Below are positions 1 through 6,927 of a stretch of 20,366 bases of DNA, one piece after another (within the stretch, counting starts at the first letter, position 1; each line of letters opens with the position of its first letter). The stretch lies in NCBI GenBank assembly GCA_029882335.1, contig JAOUKW010000019.1:1-20366 (forward strand), in the 5' to 3' direction. Made by a program: the position numbers and the translations under genes. The DNA comes from Candidatus Heimdallarchaeota archaeon (GTDB lineage Archaea; Asgardarchaeota; Heimdallarchaeia; Heimdallarchaeales; Kariarchaeaceae). Under the pieces are notes generated by a model that saw only the letters and a list, made by a program, of their open reading frames with translations, did no database searches and was not told the origin of the DNA.

Positions 1-1285
1 AATCATCATCAAAACTACCGTGAGTTCGTTCATCACGTCCGAGTGATGCACCTAAAGAAGCCATTCCGCGAATTACCTTAACTCGCCTTCCATTTCTTAA
101 AACAGGCACTCCCGGTGACTCAGTAGTTCCAGCAAGAAGATTACCTAACATTACCGTAGATGCTCCTGCACCAATTGCTTTTGCAATATCTCCAGAAGTT
201 TTGATTCCACCGTCTGCTATTATTGGAATACCTTCGTCACGAGCGATGCTGGCAGAATCCATAATCGCAGATAATTGAGGAACACCAGCTCCAGCAACAA
301 TTCGAGTGATACAAATAGAACCTGGTCCAACACCTACTTTGACACCATCAACACCTCTTGAAATCAGTTCTTCAGTACCTTTGGCGGTAGCTACATTTCC
401 TGCAATTAACTCAATATCATCTCCATATTCATGTTTAATCGTATTGATTGTATCGATAACTAAATCCGAATGACCATGTGCCACATCAACCACAATCACA
501 TCGCATTCAGCTTCAAAAAGTGCTTTTGTCCTCTCTAGATAATCACCTTTAACACCAATTGCAGCTCCTACTCGTAATCTTCCTTTGTTATCTTTTGTCG
601 CATTTGGCCACATTTTACTTTTGGTCAAATCTTTTGTTGTTATTAGACCTGCAAGTTTTCCATCTTTAGTAATTAATGGTAATTTTTCTATTCTGTTGGA
701 TTTCAATATCTCTTTTGCATCTTTCAGATCAATATTTAATGGAGCAGTAATAAGATCTGTAGTCATTAGGTCTTTCACCGGAGTATCTGGATTTTCTTCA
801 AATAAAATATCTCTTTGTGTGAGAATTCCAACTAATTCATGATTTTCTTTGGTAATTAAAATTCCAGAGACTGATTTTTCACGGAATAGATCCCATGCGT
901 CTTTTAGTCGACTAGAAAATGTTAATGTATATGGATTTTCTATTAATATGCTCTCAGATCTTTTAACACTATTAACCTGTCTTACTTGTTCAGAAACACT
1001 CATAAAACGATGAATTATACCCAATCCACCTTCTCTAGCCATGGTAATCGCCATTTGCTTTTCTGTTACTGTATCCATATTTGATGAGATGATAGGTATT
1101 GCAGTAGCAATGTTCTTAGAAACATAGGTACTAGTATTACAATTCTTTCGAGAACTAATTGATGAATGATTTGGTACAATCAATACATCATCAAAGGTTA
1201 AAGCTAAGGGTATTTGCCTATTTATAGAATCAAAGCTAGAGTTCACTGAACTTGATTCTATAAATTCATCCTTATTCTTCTGCAC
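1..1285 (-). CDS. guaB: IMP dehydrogenase, 5' part (C-terminus beyond the left edge)
   Basis: The product oxidises IMP to XMP with NAD+, the committed step of GMP synthesis in the cytoplasm. Translating the minus strand gives the family-opening PLALTFDDVLIVPN, then ISSNMDTVTE, REGGLGIIHRFMS, and a Bateman module of two CBS repeats (for example VSGILITKENHELVGILTQRD). Next come VDVAHGHSD and the catalytic loop GVGPGSICITR, whose Cys codon lies at 311-313. The frame reaches RGMASLGASLGRDERTHG, the start of the mobile flap, and is still open at base 1, so the tail is missing. No in-frame ATG lies between the upstream TAA and the conserved core. Possible starts are GTG 1285 (chosen), GTG 1246 and TTG 1300. 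GTG 1246 gives an N-terminus closest to the usual family length. The family call is secure; the start is not. Confidence 0.93.
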   Translation of the reverse strand, partial: MQKNKDEFIESSSVNSSFDSINRQIPLALTFDDVLIVPNHSSISSRKNCNTSTYVSKNIATAIPIISSNMDTVTEKQMAITMAREGGLGIIHRFMSVSEQVRQVNSVKRSESILIENPYTLTFSSRLKDAWDLFREKSVSGILITKENHELVGILTQRDILFEENPDTPVKDLMTTDLITAPLNIDLKDAKEILKSNRIEKLPLITKDGKLAGLITTKDLTKSKMWPNATKDNKGRLRVGAAIGVKGDYLERTKALFEAECDVIVVDVAHGHSDLVIDTINTIKHEYGDDIELIAGNVATAKGTEELISRGVDGVKVGVGPGSICITRIVAGAGVPQLSAIMDSASIARDEGIPIIADGGIKTSGDIAKAIGAGASTVMLGNLLAGTTESPGVPVLRNGRRVKVIRGMASLGASLGRDERTHGSFDDD

Positions 1286-1506
1286 AATTCTAGATTCCAA
1301 TTCTAATCTAATAAGGTTTTGTTGATCTTTTTAGCTAGAAAGAATTTTAATAATTGAAATTCATCCAACTAAATTTCAAATGGATTTAATCGCCAGTAGG
1401 ATGAAATGCAATTTATTGATTTAAACAATTCTCAGACAATATTAAATCAGATTATACAATTTATAGGTAATATGACTTGGGTATCACATATAATGAAAAA
1501 AAAAAT

Positions 1507-1514
1507 ACCGCGGT
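1507..1514. repeat. GC-rich palindrome ACCGCGGT
   Basis: This perfect 8-bp palindrome sits in otherwise nearly pure A/T sequence, about 50 bp before the PPC gene start and just upstream of its TATA-like box. It could be an operator, but a single copy proves nothing. Confidence 0.25.
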
Positions 1515-1532
1515 GTAGAAAACTATCGTAAG

Positions 1533-1542
1533 AAATTTTAAT
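1533..1542 (+). promoter_or_regulatory. TATA-like box of the PPC-domain gene
   Basis: AAATTTTAAT is centred about 26 nt before the ATG at 1563, with no Shine-Dalgarno sequence in between. This is the expected position for a leaderless archaeal transcript. Confidence 0.5.
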
Positions 1543-1562
1543 TTTTATGTATCTATAATTAT

Positions 1563-1991
1563 ATGGAGTATTCACGCCATAAAGATACCATTTTCCTTAG
1601 GTTAGATAAAGAAGATCCAATTATTGAGTCCATCACAAAGTTGATTGTAGATGAAAATATTCAAGCAGGATATTTCAACGGACTTGGTGCTACAAAACAA
1701 GTTGTTTTGAGATTTCTAAATCAAAAGACCAGAGAATTTGAGGAGAAAGAATTTACTGAATACATGGAAATAGCATCACTACATGGAAATATTACCAAGT
1801 TTAACGGGAAACCATATATTCACGCTCATATTGTATTAGGAACCTCAAATTACGGATCATATTCGGGACATCTTCAAGAGGGAATAATTGGTGCTACTGC
1901 AGAAATTATAATTAATTGTGTAGATATGGATATTGATCGTCAATACGATAGTGAAACAAATCTTAATCTACTAAAGTTCATACCGGTGTAA
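1563..1991 (+). CDS. PPC/DUF296 domain protein
   Basis: This 142-residue protein is a single PPC (plant and prokaryote conserved, DUF296) domain. In plants the domain is joined to AT-hooks and binds DNA; the role of stand-alone archaeal and bacterial versions is not settled. Visible signatures are an early GYFNGLGAT turn, SLHGNIT (H74), then PYIHAHIVLG (H87, H89) and SGHLQEG (H103). The clustered histidines suggest a metal site of the kind reported for prokaryotic members. The length fits a complete domain. The start ATG is supported by a TATA-like box about 26 nt upstream. The gene converges on the DUF35 gene and overlaps its 3' end by 14 bp. A DNA-binding or regulatory role is inference. 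Confidence 0.85.
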   Translation: MEYSRHKDTIFLRLDKEDPIIESITKLIVDENIQAGYFNGLGATKQVVLRFLNQKTREFEEKEFTEYMEIASLHGNITKFNGKPYIHAHIVLGTSNYGSYSGHLQEGIIGATAEIIINCVDMDIDRQYDSETNLNLLKFIPV

Positions 1992-2388
1992 ATTTATAAA
2001 TAGCTCTTTCATCATTTATTTTTTGTGCTTTTAATTTCATTTTCATTCCCACTTTAGGTTGTGAAGTGATTCCCACCAAATGTGCAAGAACTTTCAAACC
2101 GTCTGCTAATTCACCAATTGCGACAACATAGGGTGCTTTATCTGCATGGGAATCAGGTGCAAAATGAATAATGGTAAATCCTTTAAGTACAGCCTCTCTT
2201 GATACTTCAAAAAATCCCATCGATTGAGATTTGTGGAAATTCTCACATGATGTTCGAGGAGGAAAGTATTTCTCATTACAATCACTGCATTGTGTTCCCA
2301 TAATCTTATCATCCATTAATTGTGCTGTAAAATCATTGATTAGTGAGGGATAATCCTCATATGATATTTCTCCAAATTTTAATGACAT
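1978..2388 (-). CDS. DUF35 Zn-ribbon/OB-fold acyl-CoA-associated protein
   Basis: This 136-residue DUF35 protein has an N-terminal helix, a rubredoxin-like Zn ribbon (TQCSDC, C34 and C37, then C48) and a C-terminal OB fold (from about FTIIHFAP to the end). Such proteins bind acyl-CoA and form complexes with archaeal thiolases, channelling substrate to the condensing enzyme. The ATG at 2388 directly follows the thiolase TAA with no spacer, so the two are very likely co-transcribed and the products act as a pair. The fourth zinc ligand is unusual: the expected second C-x2-C reads C-E-N-F-H, so the site would be Cys3-His or incomplete. Its 3' end overlaps the convergent PPC gene by 14 bp. Confidence 0.87.
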   Translation of the reverse strand: MSLKFGEISYEDYPSLINDFTAQLMDDKIMGTQCSDCNEKYFPPRTSCENFHKSQSMGFFEVSREAVLKGFTIIHFAPDSHADKAPYVVAIGELADGLKVLAHLVGITSQPKVGMKMKLKAQKINDERAIYKFTPV

Positions 2389-3552
2389 TTAATTACCCCT
2401 CGAATAGATCATAACATTAACAAATTGACCAGTCTGACCCACATTATGAGAGAGTCCGACTGAGGCTCCATCAACTTGTCGATCATTTGCTTCTCCAAGT
2501 AATTGTTTTCTTAATTCAACTGCTTGGGAAATTCCTGTTGCTCCTAGTGGATGACCCTTTGATTTTAACCCACCATCAACATTAATTGGTATTTTACCTC
2601 CAATGTAGGTTTGTTGGTCTAAAACAGCAGGTCCAGCTGTTCCTTTTTCGTAAAAACCAAGATCTTCCATGGCTAATATTTCTGCTATGGTAAAACAATC
2701 ATGAACTTCAGCAATATCCACATCATTTGCTTCTATTCCAGCCATCTTATATGCCGATCTGGCCGCTGTTTGTGTGCCTTTTAATTCACTTAAAGAAGCT
2801 CTATCCGACATTCGCATGGTATCACTACCCATACCTATACCATCGATATAAATAGGAGTATCAGTATATTTCTTTGCCATACTCTCCTTTGTAAGTAATA
2901 CTGCTGCTCCACCATCAGAAATTAATGAACAATCATAAATATTCAGTGGATATGCTATTTGAACTGCTTTCATTGCTTCCTCTAAGGTAATTTCCTTCCT
3001 AAGATGAGCATATTTATTTTTTGCTCCATAATGATGATTTTTTACACCAACTGCAGAAAGCATTTCTTTTGTTGTACCAAATTCAGCCATATGAGAAGTT
3101 GCCATCAATGCATAGTAGCCGGGAAAAGAACAACCAAAAGGAAATTCCCATCGCAGATCTCCAGCTCTGGCCATCAAAGTTGTAGCAACAGCTGAATCAA
3201 CAGCAGTCATTTTTTCAGCACCAATAACCAGTACGCTATCTCTAAACCCAGATTTAATCATATTATATGCAGTAATTATTGCAGCAGTACCGGTGGCACA
3301 GGCTGATTCAACACGAATGGTTGGAATTCCTGTCAAACCAATTTCAGAATTAAGCAGAGCTGCAGGAGCTCCTTGTCCATCAAACTCACTAGCAGCAATA
3401 CCGATAACTGTCTGATCAATATCATTTTTATCAACATTAGTTTCATTAAATAATTCAGAAACTGCCTCATGAGCTAGTTCTCGAATACCAGTATCTGATC
3501 GTTTACCAAATCTTGAATGTCCTCCACCAACAATACAAATTTTTTCAGAAAT
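2389..3552 (-). CDS. Acyl-CoA thiolase (archaeal/SCP2-like), irregular start
   Basis: This thiolase-fold enzyme interconverts acetyl-CoA and acetoacetyl-CoA or longer acyl-CoAs. The nucleophile is in VESACATG (Cys85 counted from the ATT at 3552), with EVHDCF (His284), SKGHPLGATG (His334) and SHNVGQTG (His369). The N-terminal strand ICIVGGGHSRFGKR is intact, and the 387-residue length is normal for the DUF35-associated family. The start is odd. There is no ATG, GTG or TTG before residue 73. The codon in the start position is ATT at 3552, preceded by TAA and then an in-frame ATG at 3558, so the text reads ATG-TAA-ATT-TCT-GAA. A TTG at 3336 would remove the first strand and helix. The cause could be a nonsense mutation, a sequencing error or a non-AUG start. 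Its stop abuts the DUF35 start. It is likely for acetoacetyl-CoA or beta-oxidation chemistry, but no HMG-CoA synthase gene is in view. Confidence 0.86.
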   Translation of the reverse strand: MSEKICIVGGGHSRFGKRSDTGIRELAHEAVSELFNETNVDKNDIDQTVIGIAASEFDGQGAPAALLNSEIGLTGIPTIRVESACATGTAAIITAYNMIKSGFRDSVLVIGAEKMTAVDSAVATTLMARAGDLRWEFPFGCSFPGYYALMATSHMAEFGTTKEMLSAVGVKNHHYGAKNKYAHLRKEITLEEAMKAVQIAYPLNIYDCSLISDGGAAVLLTKESMAKKYTDTPIYIDGIGMGSDTMRMSDRASLSELKGTQTAARSAYKMAGIEANDVDIAEVHDCFTIAEILAMEDLGFYEKGTAGPAVLDQQTYIGGKIPINVDGGLKSKGHPLGATGISQAVELRKQLLGEANDRQVDGASVGLSHNVGQTGQFVNVMIYSRGN

Positions 3553-3585
3553 TTACATTCACCAATAAGATACAACCTTTATCAA

Positions 3586-3593
3586 ATTATAAA
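3586..3593 (-). promoter_or_regulatory. TATA-like box of the thiolase-DUF35 operon
   Basis: On the minus strand TTTATAAT is centred about 31 nt before the ATG (of ATG-TAA) at 3558 and 37 nt before the ATT at 3552. It predicts a very short leader, so translation should begin within a few codons of the anomalous ATG-TAA. Confidence 0.45.
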
Positions 3594-3613
3594 TTCTTGT
3601 AAATAACATACAG

Positions 3614-3619
3614 AAAAAA
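3614..3619 (-). terminator. Possible T-run terminator of the crotonase gene
   Basis: On the minus strand this is six T residues, about 34 nt after the crotonase stop codon. Archaeal termination commonly uses short U-tracts without a hairpin. The assignment rests on position only. Confidence 0.3.
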
Positions 3620-3652
3620 GTAAAGCCAAAATTGTTTTTTATCTAGAAAAAT

Positions 3653-4447
3653 TTATTCTCCTTTGAATTCTGGTTTTCTTTTACTTAATATGGCTTCTAC
3701 ACCTTCTTTCAGATCACTAGAAGCACCAAGTTGTTTGGCTAACTCTCTCTCCAATTTATTTCCATCCTCAATACTTAATACTCTACTTTTTGCTAGAGAT
3801 TCCTTGGCTGCTTTAATTGCCAATGGAGCATTATCAGCTATTTTTGCAGCTAAAAATGCAGCAGTAGAATTTAACTCATCGGCAGGAACTACTTTATTTA
3901 ATAAACCATATTTTTCCATCTCATCAGCAGTGTATCTGTTTCCAGTCAATATCATCTCTCTTGCTCGAGACATACCTATTAAATAGGGTAAACGTTGTGA
4001 TCCACCCCATGCAGGGATTAATCCAATAAGAACCTCAGTTGTACCCATCTTAGCTTCTGAAGAGGCAACTCGAAGATCACAGGCAAGTGATAATTCTAAA
4101 CCTCCTCCAAAAGCAAATCCATTAATTGCTGCAACTACACCCTTCGGAAAATTCTCAATTCTTCTAAAAGTTTCCTGTCCAAGTAATGTATATTCCTCAT
4201 GTTTAGATTCATCCAATCCACTCAAGCTTTTTAAATCAGCACCTGCAGAAAAGGCTTTGCCAGCTCCAGTAATAATAACAGCACGAACTTCAGGATCTTG
4301 TTCTGCTTGATCAAGAGCTTTATTTAATTCCTCAAGAACTTCAAATGAAAAGGCATTCAAAGATTCAGGTCTATTTAATGTAATTTTTGCAATATTTTCC
4401 TTGTCAGATAGGAAAGTACCTTCCTTGCTATATTCAACTACAGCCAT
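3653..4447 (-). CDS. Enoyl-CoA hydratase/isomerase (crotonase family)
   Basis: A crotonase-fold enzyme that hydrates 2-enoyl-CoA to 3-hydroxyacyl-CoA, or a close relative. The opening strand KITLNRPESLNAFS, the CoA/oxyanion loop GKAFSAGADLKSL, the second oxyanion loop NGFAFGGGLE and the motif TTEVLIGLIPAWGGSQRL are all present. Both glutamates used by true hydratases are there (Glu118 in LELSLACDL and Glu138 in TTEVLIG), which favours a hydratase over an isomerase-only or lyase paralogue. The C-terminal trimerisation helices (SDLKEGVEAILSKRKPEFKG) are complete. An earlier in-frame ATG at 4462 exists but falls inside the TATA-like box, so 4447 is preferred (264 residues). It reads in the same direction as the thiolase operon but has its own promoter. 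Beta-oxidation or a related acyl-CoA pathway is likely; the substrate is unknown. Confidence 0.93.
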   Translation of the reverse strand: MAVVEYSKEGTFLSDKENIAKITLNRPESLNAFSFEVLEELNKALDQAEQDPEVRAVIITGAGKAFSAGADLKSLSGLDESKHEEYTLLGQETFRRIENFPKGVVAAINGFAFGGGLELSLACDLRVASSEAKMGTTEVLIGLIPAWGGSQRLPYLIGMSRAREMILTGNRYTADEMEKYGLLNKVVPADELNSTAAFLAAKIADNAPLAIKAAKESLAKSRVLSIEDGNKLERELAKQLGASSDLKEGVEAILSKRKPEFKGE

Positions 4448-4466
4448 GATTAGCTTTGGCATTATA

Positions 4467-4474
4467 TATTTATA
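4467..4474 (-). promoter_or_regulatory. TATA-like box of the crotonase gene
   Basis: On the minus strand TATAAATA lies between the two candidate start codons' upstream regions, centred 23-24 nt before the ATG at 4447 but only 8 nt before the ATG at 4462. This favours the shorter protein. Confidence 0.45.
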
Positions 4475-4610
4475 GAAGTGTTTACTGTGCTCATAATTAT
4501 TTTCAAATTAATTTCAAAATAATACCGCGAATCAGATTTAATTAATCATCAATATCAATGAAGATTAATTTATATTCAGATTTCGACAAATTCAGATATT
4601 AACCGAATAA

Positions 4611-4620
4611 TATATTTAAT
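4611..4620 (+). promoter_or_regulatory. TATA-like box of the small membrane protein gene
   Basis: TATATTTAAT is centred 26-27 nt before the ATG at 4642, the leaderless spacing seen for several other genes in the window. Confidence 0.5.
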
Positions 4621-4641
4621 AGGGTATGTTTTGCATAAATT

Positions 4642-5013
4642 ATGAAGTTTGTATTATATTTTATGACTCTTATTTTTGCCGCAATAGGAGCTGTAATTAG
4701 CTTTTTTGTGGTTGACTCAGGAATACTAGGTATTGAACAGCTAATCAATGCATTGGTTTGGTTTTTAATCTCATATATGACATATTGGGGAGCAAAGAAG
4801 ATTGATGATACCAATTCATTCAAGCTCTTATCATTGGACTTCTTCTTAACTTGGATATTTTGTACTATAGGAGTATTAGTTGGATTTATCATTTGGAGTT
4901 TAATTCAAACAAAAACAGCAACTATCAATATAGATGCTCTAACTAATGTTTTCTTCAAATATTTACCCTACACCATAGGACCAACAGCAACTGCATCACT
5001 TGGTCTTGATTAA
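4642..5013 (+). CDS. Small membrane protein of unknown function
   Basis: I do not recognise this 123-residue protein. It is strongly hydrophobic with about three to four likely membrane spans, near residues 4-25, 33-49, 65-87 and possibly 105-121. Between spans two and three is a short polar stretch with Lys-Lys-Ile-Asp-Asp-Thr. No signal peptide, catalytic motif or metal site is visible. A well-placed TATA-like box and a start ATG at the predicted transcript start argue that it is real. The antisense frame over the same bases lacks such support. It is followed after about 50 bp by the aldo/keto reductase gene, which has its own promoter, so an operon is not implied. Function cannot be given. 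Confidence 0.7.
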   Translation: MKFVLYFMTLIFAAIGAVISFFVVDSGILGIEQLINALVWFLISYMTYWGAKKIDDTNSFKLLSLDFFLTWIFCTIGVLVGFIIWSLIQTKTATINIDALTNVFFKYLPYTIGPTATASLGLD

Positions 5014-5030
5014 TAATTATCCCTTCCAAG

Positions 5031-5042
5031 AAATTTATTTAA
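5031..5042 (+). promoter_or_regulatory. TATA-like box of the aldo/keto reductase gene
   Basis: AAATTTATTTAA is centred 26-27 nt before the ATG at 5063. It lies downstream of a possible earlier GTG/ATG-like start at 5000 and so decides for the later start. Confidence 0.5.
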
Positions 5043-5062
5043 CTACAACACACTATAAAATT

Positions 5063-5842
5063 ATGAATATTCCAAATGTTCAATTCAATAATGGAAAAGT
5101 AATTCCGATTCTAGGGTTGGGAACCTATGATCTTAGAGGTAAAAGTGGAATTATAGCCATGAAACACGCTATTGAGCTTGGTTATCGTCATTTTGATACT
5201 GCAACACTCTACAAAAATGAAGAGGAGGTAGGAAAAGCGATCAGAGATTCCGGAATCAATAGAAATCAGTTTTTTGTAACTACTAAAATTTGGTCATCAG
5301 ATTTAGGTTATAATTCATCTAAAATTGCTTTTCAAGAGAGTTTTGATCGGTTGAAATTGGAATACATTGACCTTTATCTGATACACTGGCCAAATAATAC
5401 TAAAATAAATAGAATACAAACTTGGAAATCAATGGAAGAATTAGTAGAAGAAGGTTTAATTAAATCAATTGGAGTAAGTAATTTCTCTATAACCCAAGTT
5501 CAGGAAATATTAAATATATGCGAAATTAAACCAGTAATTAATCAAATTCATCTGAATCCATTTAATAATGATCACAATTTAATCAATTATTGTAAGGATA
5601 ATGAAATAGTAATAGAAGCATACACTCCACTAGAAAAAGGCAGATATTTTGATCATGAATTTATTCAGCAACTCAGTACAAAATACCATAAATCACCTGC
5701 TCAAATATTCCTCAGATGGTGTGTGGATAATAATTATGTGACCATTCCTAAATCAGCCAATAAAAATAGAATCAAGGAAAATGCAGACATATTTGATTTT
5801 CAAATCGATATCAAGGATTTGGATAAACTCAATGAACTATAA
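5063..5842 (+). CDS. Aldo/keto reductase
   Basis: A (beta/alpha)8 NADPH-dependent oxidoreductase that reduces aldehydes or ketones in the cytoplasm. All four catalytic residues are visible: Asp45 and Tyr50 in HFDTATLYKNE, Lys75 in VTTKIWSS and His108 in DLYLIHWPN. GVSNFS, QIHLNPF and the NADPH-binding end IPKSANKNRIKEN follow in family order. The protein is 259 residues, somewhat shorter than the usual 270-330, because it stops soon after the cofactor-binding helix and lacks the longer C-terminal loop that often shapes substrate choice. The frame is open to 5000, which would add 21 residues with no family match, and the TATA-like box sits inside that extension. Closest in type to the 2,5-diketo-gluconate/prostaglandin F synthase group; the substrate is unknown. 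Confidence 0.93.
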   Translation: MNIPNVQFNNGKVIPILGLGTYDLRGKSGIIAMKHAIELGYRHFDTATLYKNEEEVGKAIRDSGINRNQFFVTTKIWSSDLGYNSSKIAFQESFDRLKLEYIDLYLIHWPNNTKINRIQTWKSMEELVEEGLIKSIGVSNFSITQVQEILNICEIKPVINQIHLNPFNNDHNLINYCKDNEIVIEAYTPLEKGRYFDHEFIQQLSTKYHKSPAQIFLRWCVDNNYVTIPKSANKNRIKENADIFDFQIDIKDLDKLNEL

Positions 5843-5871
5843 CTACACATACCTACACCAATCAAACACAA

Positions 5872-5880
5872 TTTTATATG
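5872..5880 (+). promoter_or_regulatory. TATA-like box of the C45-type hydrolase gene
   Basis: TTTTATATG is centred about 26 nt before the ATG at 5902. Confidence 0.45.
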
Positions 5881-5901
5881 AAATAAATACAAAGATAGAT
5901 T

Positions 5902-6927
5902 ATGAAAGAAAAATTACCTGTAATTTATTTATCTGGCAATGCATATGATATTGGTTTTAATCATGGAAAACAGTTAAAGGATAGAATTCATAGGACAATC
6001 GACTTCTATAATAAGATATTCATGAGTAATCAAGAAGAAATTTTTAACAGAGCATTGGAGTTTAAAGATGTAATTCACACATTCAATCCAGATTATTGTA
6101 TCGAAATAGAAGCAATTGCACAAGGTGCAGGTATAGATGAACGATGGATTTATGCATTAAATTCCAGATCTGAAATACTCAACTCTGTAAGTAATGAATG
6201 TACTGCTTTTTACTTCAAGCAAACAAATATCCTAGCTCAAAATTGGGATTGGTCCAGTGAATTAGAAGATCTTGCCGTGATACTCCATATAACAAGACTA
6301 GATGGACATCAAATAATCATGATGACTGAACCAGGTATAATAGGAAAAATTGGCATGAATTCTGCAGGAATAGGAGTTACTCTAAATATTCTATTTGTCA
6401 ATCAAAGACTTAATGGACTTCCAATTCATATTACTTTACGTGCTCTACTTGATACAACAAATATTGAAGAAGGATTAGCCAAATTGAAGGATTTTACCTA
6501 TGGAAAAGCAAGTAATATAATCTATGCAAATGCAGATAATCAGGGATTTAACTTGGAATTTGCAGGAGATCTGTTTTATAAAACAGACCTTACTGGTGAA
6601 TATTTATTTCATACCAATCATTTTCTATCGAATACCATTTTGAATCAAGCATTAAAGAATCCAGCAAGTTCTTACTCTAGATATGATAGGGGAAGTGAGA
6701 TGCTATCTATACTTGAGGACTTTGGGATAGAACAAGCAAAATCGATTTTATTAGATAAGGAGAATTCAGAGCTACCTATATGCAGAAAGTATATCCCCGA
6801 TGAATTAATAACCAACTCAGGTACAGTATGTTCAATTATTATGGATTTGAAAAATCAAAAATTTATAATTACCAAAGGAAATCCACTAGAAAATGATTTT
6901 GTAACTTTAGGATTCATTAATAATTAA
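5902..6927 (+). CDS. C45-type NTN hydrolase / acyltransferase
   Basis: This 341-residue protein resembles the peptidase C45 family, whose members include acyl-CoA:6-aminopenicillanate acyltransferase and other linear-amide hydrolases. They mature by self-cleavage before a cysteine. Here the cut would fall before Cys100 in SNECTAFYF, leaving a beta subunit that begins CTAF. The family signature NWDW follows at residues 114-117, then a sheet-rich NTN core (IIMMTEPGIIGKIGMNSAGIGVTLN). The N-terminal pro-part has the usual G-x-x-H-G-x-x-L (about residues 18-25). No signal peptide is seen, so it is probably cytoplasmic. The natural substrate cannot be read from sequence; amide or N-acyl compounds are likely. 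Its last 11 bp overlap the convergent membrane hydrolase gene. Confidence 0.88.
   Translation: MKEKLPVIYLSGNAYDIGFNHGKQLKDRIHRTIDFYNKIFMSNQEEIFNRALEFKDVIHTFNPDYCIEIEAIAQGAGIDERWIYALNSRSEILNSVSNECTAFYFKQTNILAQNWDWSSELEDLAVILHITRLDGHQIIMMTEPGIIGKIGMNSAGIGVTLNILFVNQRLNGLPIHITLRALLDTTNIEEGLAKLKDFTYGKASNIIYANADNQGFNLEFAGDLFYKTDLTGEYLFHTNHFLSNTILNQALKNPASSYSRYDRGSEMLSILEDFGIEQAKSILLDKENSELPICRKYIPDELITNSGTVCSIIMDLKNQKFIITKGNPLENDFVTLGFINN

Noticed and set aside
585..842. Plus-strand 85-residue frame
   Set aside because: Antisense to the IMP dehydrogenase CBS region, which is clearly coding on the minus strand.
3336..3338. TTG at 3336 as the thiolase start
   Set aside because: It would remove about 72 residues, including the conserved GGGHSRFGK segment, which is intact upstream in the same frame.
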